From assembly GCA_900549375.1 (NCBI GenBank), contig URNY01000082.1, positions 1 to 12,284 of the forward strand: a stretch of DNA of 12,284 bases. Direction: 5' to 3'. Made by a program: the position numbers and the translations under genes. Positions 1-5,634 of this stretch are shown piece after piece; positions within the stretch are counted from its first letter, which is position 1, and the number at the start of each line of letters is the position of its first letter. The notes under the pieces were generated by a model. The model saw nothing but the letters and a program-made list of their open reading frames with translations. It did no database searches and was not told the origin of the DNA. Origin of the DNA: an uncultured Bacteroidales bacterium. Lineage in GTDB: Bacteria; Bacteroidota; Bacteroidia; Bacteroidales; Muribaculaceae.

Positions 1-626
1 ATCCGACCACCGGCCGCGGAGGTGAGAATCAGGAGAAGGGAACTGTCTATTGGCTTCAGATCCGTCCGATAGTCGACACGAAGGAGATGCTCGACGATTC
101 GATAATGGATGTGGATGATAAAGACCTCATCATGCGCTCCGATATGGCGTTGGGCCATGGCATCATGGATAATGTGAGCCATATTGTCTATGTGCGTCCC
201 GATACGTTTGATTCGGCGCATAACCCCGAGCTTGCGCGGGAGATCGAGGAGATCAACGCCCGCTTTGTGGAGCGGGGGGAACCCTACGTGCTGATAGGCC
301 CCGGGCGCTGGGGATCGTCGGATCCGGCGTTGGGAATTCCCGTGAAGTGGCCCCAGATCGCCGGCGCGCGCGTCATCGTAGAGTCGGCATTGCCCGGTTA
401 TCGCATAGAGCCGTCGCAAGGCACGCATTTCTTCCAGAACCTCACCTCCTTCGGCGTAGGCTATTTCACTGTCGACAAAGATGCCGGCAACGGGTTCATC
501 GACATGGCGTGGCTCGAAGCGCAGCCCGCCGTGGAAGAGAGCGGGCGCATCCGCATCATCCGCTTCGACCGGCCGCTCACCATCGCCATCAACGGCCGCA
601 AATCCAAAGGAATCATAAAAAAGTAG
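1..626 (+). CDS. PEP/pyruvate-binding domain protein (PEP synthase-like), C-terminal part
   Basis: The reading frame is open from the window edge (first full codon at 3) and gives the last 207 residues of a longer protein. Segments such as YWLQIRPIVDTKEM, IGPGRWGSSDP, GIPVKWPQI and PSQGTHFFQNLTSFGVGYF match, from memory, the C-terminus of the large Bacteroidales protein annotated as phosphoenolpyruvate synthase or PEP/pyruvate-binding domain protein. Full-length members carry an ATP-grasp pyruvate/PEP-binding domain upstream, which is not visible here, so no catalytic residue can be checked. The family would interconvert pyruvate and PEP using ATP in the cytoplasm, but the activity of this subfamily is uncertain. 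An internal ATG at 87 is not the real start, because the conserved frame continues upstream. The protein ends GIIKK, and its TAG stop is shared with a palindromic repeat (623-646). A terminator follows at 740-786. Confidence 0.8.
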   Translation, partial: PTTGRGGENQEKGTVYWLQIRPIVDTKEMLDDSIMDVDDKDLIMRSDMALGHGIMDNVSHIVYVRPDTFDSAHNPELAREIEEINARFVERGEPYVLIGPGRWGSSDPALGIPVKWPQIAGARVIVESALPGYRIEPSQGTHFFQNLTSFGVGYFTVDKDAGNGFIDMAWLEAQPAVEESGRIRIIRFDRPLTIAINGRKSKGIIKK

Positions 627-646
627 GGGCGCAATACATTGCGCCC
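623..646 (+). repeat. GTAGGG-headed palindromic repeat, copy 1
   Basis: GTAG is followed by a perfect 9-bp palindrome: GGGCGCAAT (627-635), two bases, then ATTGCGCCC (638-646). As RNA this gives an 8-bp stem closed by the loop TACA. Copy 2 at 4071-4095 (minus strand) has the same GTAGGR-CGCA head but a different stem in which the changed bases are compensated. The first four bases (623-626) include the TAG stop of the upstream gene. It could be a REP-like mobile palindrome, a 3'-end mRNA stabiliser or a weak terminator. No T-run follows, so termination alone is not convincing. Confidence 0.6.
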
Positions 647-739
647 GCGCCGTCACTTGCCCCCGCAATGGGATTTTTTTGCGAAAATTGTGGGGCGAAC
701 TGCATAAAATTTATAAATTAATTTCTATTTTTGCTGATG

Positions 740-786
740 AATGAGGATGACGGCTGTAGAGGCAGCCTCATCGTATTCATTTTTTT
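740..786 (+). terminator. Rho-independent terminator after the PEP/pyruvate gene
   Basis: The hairpin has an upper stem GATGA-C-GGCTG (746-756) pairing with CAGCC-TCATC (763-772) around the loop TAGAGG, with one bulged C. A lower stem pairs AATGA (740-744) with TCATT (777-781). Seven T residues (780-786) follow directly. It lies 114 bases after the stop codon at 624-626 and is the likely end of that transcript. A promoter-like TATTTTTG lies at 726-733 just before it, so a short terminated RNA is an alternative reading. Confidence 0.65.
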
Positions 787-888
787 ATTAGAAAAGGTGG
801 AAATTCCACCGAAAAGGTGTTATTGATTTTTTATCTTCAACATTCAAACTTGGCGGTTTGTAACATCCATGAAGATATGAGACAATAG
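787..888. other. Noncoding stretch with a small hairpin and a direct repeat
   Basis: There is no convincing gene here. GAAAAGGTG occurs at 791-799 and again at 811-819. Between them GGTGG (796-800) and CCACC (806-810) form a 5-bp hairpin with loop AAATT. The rest is AT-rich. A 75-codon minus-strand frame crosses this stretch (788-1015) but resembles no family I recognise. Confidence 0.35.
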
Positions 889-1038
889 CACCTGCATCGG
901 TTGCTATACCTGTACCCGCGAGGGTTGATGTATATGCTTCTGGTGTGGGGCTGTCGGTCTTATCCTTGGATGTAGGTACGCCAAGACCTGAATGTGGGAT
1001 AAGACGGAGATACATTCCTCACACCTTTTTTCTTTTTT
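889..1038 (+). promoter_or_regulatory. Candidate structured leader or attenuator before the LRR gene
   Basis: Several nested pairings are visible. GCTATAC (903-909) pairs with GTATA-T-GC (930-937), and inside it ACCC (914-917) pairs with GGGT (922-925) around a GCGA loop, which fits the GNRA tetraloop pattern. Downstream, GGTGTGGGG (942-950) pairs with CCTCACACC (1017-1025) with one G-U. Within that, GTCTTATCC (957-965) pairs perfectly with GGATAAGAC (997-1005), and CTTGG (965-969) can pair with CCAAG (981-985). TTTTTTCTTTTTT follows at 1026-1038. GGTG (942-945) can pair instead with CACC at 889-892, so two exclusive folds exist, as in an attenuator. The pairings are seen in the sequence; the function is inference. 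I could not match it to a known riboswitch class. Confidence 0.3.
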
Positions 1039-1086
1039 CAACATAACAGCTTTGAAGGAGGATTGAAAGCGAAAAAGTAAGTGTTT

Positions 1087-3981
1087 ATGAAGCAATCTTT
1101 TATTCGCGGTGCATTGCGTTATGGGTTGGTTATATTATCTATGATGGGCGCCGGAACCGTTATGGCGGATTCTTTCGAAGCCGGGGGTATCTACTATGAA
1201 ACCACGGGCACGGGAGAGGCAACGGCTGTCAGCAGCGATTATTCTCTTGGCGGAGCTGTGACGATTCCCTCGAAGGTCTCTTATATCAAAGATGATGTGG
1301 AGATTACCGTCAAGGTGACCGGAATCGAGGCAGAAGTGTTTAAGAGGAAAGCAGTGACTTCTGTTGTGTTGCCTTCGACGATCAAGACCTTATCTGGAGG
1401 GCTTTTTCTGGAATGTGATAAACTTGAAGCCGTCACTCTTCCGGAGGATATTTCAGAATTGCCGAGGAGTATCTTTTATGACTGTTCTTCCTTGAAATCG
1501 CTGGATATTCCGGCAGGTGTGACGATGATAGGAGAATCCGCATTCTCAGGTTGCTCATCCCTGACATCGCTGGATATTCCGGCAGGTGTGACGATGATAG
1601 GAAAATACGCTTTCTCAGGTTGCGCATTGCTGACATCAGTTAATCTTCCCGTAGGACTTACATCTATCGAGAGCAATACCTTTAACGGGTGTTCTTCCTT
1701 GAAATCTTTGGCAATTCCAACAAGTGTCGGAAAGATTGGAGAATCCGCTTTCGAAGGTTGCACTTCGTTGCAGACAGTGGTGCTTCCGGCAGGTTTGACA
1801 TCAATAGAAAACAGTCTGTTTCTCGGGTGTGAGTCATTGAAGAGTGTCAACATACCGGAGAATGTTGTGTCAATCGGAGAATCCGCTTTCGCCGGTTGTG
1901 CCGCTTTGGAAGAAATCACCTTGCCGGACGGAGTGAAAACTTTGGGCCACTACTGTTTTAGCCGAAGCGGTCTCACTTCGTTTGTTTTCCCAGAATCCCT
2001 TGAAAGTATAGGAGGGTATTGCTTTGGGGGTGCAGAGAAGATACAGGAAATGACGATAAATGCAGGGTTTAAGTCATTTGGAGCCGGAGCATTCGATGTG
2101 AAAGATTCTTTTTATATAAAGAAAGTCTTTTTCAAAGGATCTTTGGAAGATTGGTTAAAGATCGATTTTCAGGGTGACAATTATCCCGAAGGCACCAGCC
2201 CGGTTAGTATCGCCAAAGAGTTTTATTATACTAAAGGGGGAAGCTTCGTTCTTCTGGAAGGACTACTTGAGGTTCCTGCAGCCATTACGGAAATTAAGCC
2301 GTATGCTTTATATAGATATAAGAAAATCAACGGATTGAAGTTCTCCGGTAAGAATCTGTCGATTCCCATGTTCGCACTTATCCCGCAATGGATAAAGAAT
2401 ATCGTATATACGGGCACGGTCGAGGATTGGCTGACGGGAAATTTCAATGGCTTACCCTACGGACCGGGTATAAGCCTGAAACTCGGTGGAGATGGATTTG
2501 ACGGCAAGGTAGATATTCCGAAAGGAATCACGCGCATACCCGAGGGACGTCTGGCATATCCCGAAGTTTGCGAGATCAATGATGAAAACGATGTGATCGT
2601 TGTCTGTAAAAAGGGATTCTATGGGTCAGGCCTTCGGTCGGCTTCATTTCTTGCACACGTGGATTCCATAGGGGAGAGTGCGTTTGAGTTTTGTCCTCTG
2701 ACGGAAGTGAGCCTTTCTCCAAATCTCGGCACAATTCCGGATTTTGCGTTTGCTCAGTGCCCGAGTCTTCAGTCGGTTTCCATTGCGGCAGGATCTAATT
2801 CAGCAACCGCTGTGAAAGGGATTGTCATCGGAGCGGGTGCATTCATAAGTGATGTAAATCTGAAGACACTTAACCTTCCTCCCTTTATAAAAGTAGGTGC
2901 GGACGCGTTTAGAGGAGCCGGTATATTTGAATCTCAGCCTGACGGTTTTGTCTATTTCAATAGCTGTCTGTTCGGCTTCAAGGGAACGGGAGCAGTCCCT
3001 TCCGCGCTGGAGATCGAGCCCGGGACAATATCGGTTGCCGCAAATGCGTTCTCAACTTTCGATAGCCCGTCTATCACAAAGCTGACAATTCCCGAGAGCG
3101 TTCTGTCGATCGGCGATTCCGCATTCGAGGGCCAGGGAATGACATCGGTGAATGTGCCCGGTTCCGTTTCCTATTTGGGAGACCGTGTTTTTGCGAGATG
3201 CTCTGCTCTTTCATCAGTCTCTCTTAATGAGGGCCTGGAATATCTCGGCAACTCGTTCGAATCCGCGACTTCTCTGAAGTCTCTTACATTGCCGGCGAGT
3301 GTGAAAACTGCCTTCCTTCCTTCAATGGAGACATTGGTCATCAAGGATTCTTCCGAACCATTGAATTACTTTGGAGGGAATAGCGTTGTCCAAATTGCAG
3401 TAAAAGATCGGCTCTATATAGGAAGAAGTTTAAATCCCGTGGTAACTGACAGCCGATTTGACTATATCTTGAGAGTGAATGTAGAAGCTCAGCCACAATC
3501 CGCAGCGACCCGGGCTTCCTCCCTCCCGACATCCATCGAATTCGGAGAAAAGGTAAGCAACGTCGGCGGTATGCTTGAGTTCTATGGCAGTCCAACAGAC
3601 AAGGTTATTTGTTATTCAGCTACAGCCCCGGACTTGGGTGAAGTTTATTTCATGAATGAAGCGTACGATAAGTCGATTCTGATGGTGCCGACCGGTGCTG
3701 TGGAATCCTATCGTAAGCAATTCCCGTGGAGTCGATTCGCGAATATCGCTGAAGGTGCTGTTTCAGGTGTCGAGTCGGTATGTGATGCAGCCACTGTTTC
3801 GGTAAGAATATGTGGAAATATCATCAACGTGGACGGTGTTGAAGATGGAGAACGCATCGAGATTTATGATGCTTCAGGGCACCTTATCGCTCAAGGTATT
3901 GCACCGGCAATGGAACTTCCGACAAATGCCGGAATGCTTATTGTCAGGGTGGCCGGCAAATCACAGAAGGTGATCCTATAA
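1087..3981 (+). CDS. Secreted BspA-like leucine-rich repeat (LRR_5) surface protein
   Basis: The 964-residue protein starts at ATG 1087. A GTG lies two codons upstream at 1081 and an in-frame TAA sits at 1078-1080, so the start is confined. Residues 1-27 are a signal peptide ending in VMA. Residues ~75-345 and ~520-790 are arrays of ~23-residue repeats of the pattern SLxSLxIPxxVxxIGxxAFxGC, typical of Treponema/BspA-type LRR_5 proteins, which often act as adhesins. Between the arrays are two GSLEDW/GTVEDW modules (residues ~351 and ~443), which I recall as a common insertion in this family. A closing VPTGAVESYRKQFPW segment (~866) precedes a GVESV linker and a T9SS-like tail (~904-964, ending GMLIVRVAGKSQKVIL). 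It is probably surface-exposed, with an unknown ligand. AAGGAGGA at 1055-1062 is Shine-Dalgarno-like but too far (~25 bases) from the ATG to set the start. Its base use looks more AT-rich than its neighbours, which hints at transfer or relaxed selection. Confidence 0.85.
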   Translation: MKQSFIRGALRYGLVILSMMGAGTVMADSFEAGGIYYETTGTGEATAVSSDYSLGGAVTIPSKVSYIKDDVEITVKVTGIEAEVFKRKAVTSVVLPSTIKTLSGGLFLECDKLEAVTLPEDISELPRSIFYDCSSLKSLDIPAGVTMIGESAFSGCSSLTSLDIPAGVTMIGKYAFSGCALLTSVNLPVGLTSIESNTFNGCSSLKSLAIPTSVGKIGESAFEGCTSLQTVVLPAGLTSIENSLFLGCESLKSVNIPENVVSIGESAFAGCAALEEITLPDGVKTLGHYCFSRSGLTSFVFPESLESIGGYCFGGAEKIQEMTINAGFKSFGAGAFDVKDSFYIKKVFFKGSLEDWLKIDFQGDNYPEGTSPVSIAKEFYYTKGGSFVLLEGLLEVPAAITEIKPYALYRYKKINGLKFSGKNLSIPMFALIPQWIKNIVYTGTVEDWLTGNFNGLPYGPGISLKLGGDGFDGKVDIPKGITRIPEGRLAYPEVCEINDENDVIVVCKKGFYGSGLRSASFLAHVDSIGESAFEFCPLTEVSLSPNLGTIPDFAFAQCPSLQSVSIAAGSNSATAVKGIVIGAGAFISDVNLKTLNLPPFIKVGADAFRGAGIFESQPDGFVYFNSCLFGFKGTGAVPSALEIEPGTISVAANAFSTFDSPSITKLTIPESVLSIGDSAFEGQGMTSVNVPGSVSYLGDRVFARCSALSSVSLNEGLEYLGNSFESATSLKSLTLPASVKTAFLPSMETLVIKDSSEPLNYFGGNSVVQIAVKDRLYIGRSLNPVVTDSRFDYILRVNVEAQPQSAATRASSLPTSIEFGEKVSNVGGMLEFYGSPTDKVICYSATAPDLGEVYFMNEAYDKSILMVPTGAVESYRKQFPWSRFANIAEGAVSGVESVCDAATVSVRICGNIINVDGVEDGERIEIYDASGHLIAQGIAPAMELPTNAGMLIVRVAGKSQKVIL
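1498..1635 (+). repeat. Near-identical 69-bp tandem repeat units inside the LRR gene
   Basis: Two adjacent 69-bp (23-codon) units, 1498-1566 and 1567-1635, match at 63 of 69 positions. The first 36 bases are identical and the first 57 differ at only three. Each encodes one LRR with the core SLDIPAGVTMIG. Other repeats in this gene are far more diverged at the DNA level, so this pair looks like a recent in-frame duplication, or a pair kept alike by gene conversion. It could change repeat number by slippage without breaking the frame. Confidence 0.85.
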
Positions 3982-4007
3982 GTATGTAAATATGCATATT
4001 ATGACTG

Positions 4008-4061
4008 AAAGTGCCCGGCGGGTCTCCGCCGGGCACTTTAGGTTTTATAGCTTTTGTTTTA
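4008..4061 (+). terminator. Terminator-like dispersed repeat, copy A (after the LRR gene)
   Basis: AAAGTGCCCGGCGG (4008-4021) and CCGCCGGGCACTTT (4026-4039) form a perfect 14-bp stem around a GTCT loop. A T-rich tail follows: AGGTTTTATAGC (4040-4051), TT, then TTGTTTTA (4054-4061). It begins 26 bases after the LRR gene stop and is a strong intrinsic terminator for it. The whole 54 nt recurs at 7144-7197 on the other strand with 48/54 identity, including the tail. A 12-bp palindrome, AATATGCATATT, lies just upstream at 3989-4000. Confidence 0.8.
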
Positions 4062-4070
4062 GCCGAAAGC

Positions 4071-4095
4071 GGACGCATCTTGGATGCGTCCCTAC
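4071..4095 (-). repeat. GTAGGG-headed palindromic repeat, copy 2
   Basis: Read on the minus strand, GTAG is followed by GGACGCATC, loop CAA, then GATGCGTCC, a perfect 9-bp stem (plus-strand arms 4071-4079 and 4083-4091). Compared with copy 1 (623-646), the third stem pair is A-T instead of G-C and the inner pairs differ, all with pairing kept. It sits 19 bases beyond the miaB stop, in the same orientation as miaB, just as copy 1 follows its gene. It may stabilise or end the miaB transcript, or be a REP-like element. It also lies only nine bases from terminator repeat copy A. Confidence 0.6.
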
Positions 4096-4114
4096 AGCAA
4101 TAGATTTGGAGCTG

Positions 4115-5482
4115 TCAAACTATCTCGGCAAGGAGCGTGGCGGAGGTGGCGGATGTGACGCGGACGCGGACGAAGTCGCCGGGGCGGGCGGTGCCGGCGG
4201 GGAAGACGGCGACTTTGTTCTGGGATGTGCGGCCGAAGAGCTCGCCGGCGTTGCGCTTAGAGACACCCTCGACGAGCACCTCGAACTCGCGGCCGATGTC
4301 GTGACGGTTGCTTTCGAGCGAGAGCTCGTTCTGCAACGCTATCATCCGGTTGAGGCGGTCGATCTTCACATCCTCGGGCACATTGTCGGGCATCGTGCGC
4401 GATGCCAGCGTGCCCGGACGTTCCGAATATTTGAACATGAAAGCCGAGTCGAAACCGGCTTCGCGCATCAGCGAGAGGGTCTCCTGAAAATCCTCCTCCG
4501 TCTCGTCGTGGAATCCGGTGAACATATCTGTGGAAAGCCCGGCGTCGGGGAGGATGCGTCGGATGGCCGCGACGCGGTCGAGATACCATTCGCGGGTATA
4601 CTTGCGGTTCATCGCCTTGAGCACCTTGTCGCTGCCGCTCTGCACGGGCAGATGTATATGGCGGGCTATGTTGGAATGCTCGGCGATGGTCTGCAGCGTG
4701 CGGTCGCTCATGTCTTTGGGGTGGGAGGTAGTGAAGCGCACGCGCATGTCGGGAGCCGCCTCGGCCACCATCGCCAGCAGGTCGGGAAACCCGATATTCT
4801 CATAGCGGTAGCTGTTCACGTTCTGCCCGAGGAGGGTGATCTCGCGGAAGCCGCGCGAGCGGAGGTCGGCGAGCTCACGCAGTATGCTCTGCGGTTCGCG
4901 CGAACGTTCTCGCCCGCGGGTATAGGGCACTATGCAGTAGGAGCAGAAATTGTTGCATCCGCGCATTATGGAGATAAAGCCCGACACGCCGTTGGAGCCG
5001 ATGCGGCGGGGCACCACGTCGCGATAGGTCTCGGTGGTGGAGAGCTCGATGTCGATGGCCGGCACACCCGCTTCGGCGGCCGCCACAAGGTCGGGAAGAT
5101 GGAGATAAGAATCCGGGCCGGCCACGAGGTCGACGCCATGTTTCCGGATCAGCTCCTCTCGCATGCGCTCGGCCATGCAGCCGATCACGCCGATGATGAT
5201 GTTGCGGCCCGATTTGCGGCGCATGGCGTTCCAATAGGCGAGACGCGAGAAGATCTTCTGCTCGGCGTTGTCGCGGATGGAGCATGTGTTGAGAAGCACG
5301 GCCGCCTCCTCGTCGGAGTCGGTAGTGTCGTAGCCTGCCATGGCCATCACGGCGGCCACTACCTCCGAATCGGCCACATTCATCTGGCATCCGTAGGTCT
5401 CGATGCGCACCTTTTTGGAAAGTGGGTTGTTTTTATCGTTTGCAGGCATAAAAAAAGTGGTCTGCGTGGTGTTTTCTTGCAT
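4115..5482 (-). CDS. miaB: tRNA-2-methylthio-N6-dimethylallyladenosine synthase MiaB
   Basis: This radical-SAM methylthiotransferase adds a methylthio group to i6A37 in tRNAs that read UNN codons, in the cytoplasm. The 455-residue product has the full family layout. The N-terminal MTTase domain has three cluster cysteines, C32 (YGCQMN), C67 (NTCSIRD) and C102 (GCMAER). The radical-SAM motif is GCNNFCSYC (C176, C180, C183), with GRERSR and LPVQSGSDKVLKAMNRKYT downstream. The C-terminal TRAM domain (~390-455) ends SATSATLLAEIV. Sequence and length agree with Bacteroides MiaB rather than MtaB or RimO. The frame opens upstream at a TTG (5503), but that codon lies inside the predicted -7 promoter element, so ATG 5482 is preferred; ATG 5449 is a later alternative. 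It is divergent from the CoA-transferase gene and convergent with the LRR gene. Confidence 0.95.
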   Translation of the reverse strand: MQENTTQTTFFMPANDKNNPLSKKVRIETYGCQMNVADSEVVAAVMAMAGYDTTDSDEEAAVLLNTCSIRDNAEQKIFSRLAYWNAMRRKSGRNIIIGVIGCMAERMREELIRKHGVDLVAGPDSYLHLPDLVAAAEAGVPAIDIELSTTETYRDVVPRRIGSNGVSGFISIMRGCNNFCSYCIVPYTRGRERSREPQSILRELADLRSRGFREITLLGQNVNSYRYENIGFPDLLAMVAEAAPDMRVRFTTSHPKDMSDRTLQTIAEHSNIARHIHLPVQSGSDKVLKAMNRKYTREWYLDRVAAIRRILPDAGLSTDMFTGFHDETEEDFQETLSLMREAGFDSAFMFKYSERPGTLASRTMPDNVPEDVKIDRLNRMIALQNELSLESNRHDIGREFEVLVEGVSKRNAGELFGRTSQNKVAVFPAGTARPGDFVRVRVTSATSATLLAEIV

Positions 5483-5500
5483 AATTTTATTACTTTTGTG

Positions 5501-5531
5501 CAAAATTACTCATAGAAGTTGTTTAAACCAA
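5501..5531 (-). promoter_or_regulatory. Bacteroides-type promoter for miaB
   Basis: On the minus strand TAATTTTG (5508-5501) matches the Bacteroidetes -7 consensus TAnnTTTG exactly. TTGG (5531-5528) lies 19 bases further upstream, the spacing expected for the -33 element. Transcription would begin around 5495, leaving a leader of roughly 13 bases before ATG 5482. The -33 element falls just inside the inverted repeat at 5513-5587. Confidence 0.6.
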
Positions 5532-5587
5532 TTTACGTTTAATAAATTTTCATACTATTTGATAAAAATTAGTTGAAACAACTTCTA
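5513..5587. repeat. 12-bp perfect inverted repeat in the divergent intergenic region
   Basis: TAGAAGTTGTTT (5513-5524) is the exact reverse complement of AAACAACTTCTA (5576-5587), separated by 51 AT-rich bases. One arm lies between the -7 and -33 elements of the miaB promoter; the other lies ~48 bases before the CoA-transferase start. Two operator half-sites for one regulator, or the ends of a small invertible segment, would both give this pattern. Neither is proven. Confidence 0.6.
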
Positions 5588-5634
5588 AAAATACAAGCAA
5601 CAGTAATAACCAATAAATCTAATAACGTCAGAAC

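Noticed and set aside
726..733. TATTTTTG, an exact -7 promoter match on the plus strand
   Set aside because: No -33 element at the right spacing, and a strong terminator starts 7 bases downstream, so it cannot serve the LRR gene unless read-through occurs.
974..989. Pseudoknot from AGGT (974-977) with ACCT (986-989) across the CTTGG/CCAAG stem
   Set aside because: No bases are left to span the 5-bp stem, so the geometry does not work; at best an alternative pairing.
788..1015. 75-codon minus-strand frame in the gap before the LRR gene
   Set aside because: No similarity recognised and no start signal; the same stretch shows extensive RNA-like pairing. A remnant gene cannot be excluded.
942..1025. 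TPP riboswitch, because of ACCTGA...GGGATAA near 986-1002
   Set aside because: The CTGAGA core and the GCGNAGGGA end are missing and the helices do not match; the resemblance is superficial.
1047..1054. CAGCTTTG as a -7 element for the LRR gene
   Set aside because: One mismatch to TAnnTTTG and only a T-run where the -33 element should be; too weak to annotate.
1476..1919. 147-codon minus-strand frame with a repeated ADSPI pattern
   Set aside because: The repetition only mirrors the LRR repeats on the other strand.
3989..4000. 12-bp palindrome AATATGCATATT
   Set aside because: Short AT-rich palindrome right after a stop codon with no partner site or known motif; may be chance.
3992..5515. 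507-codon open frame on the plus strand over miaB
   Set aside because: It is antisense to a clear miaB, is rich in His, Ala, Gly and Val in the way expected of a complementary frame of a GC-rich gene, and has no recognisable domain.
5553..5561. TACTATTTG as a -7 element for the CoA-transferase
   Set aside because: One base too long for TAnnTTTG and no TTTG at the expected upstream distance.
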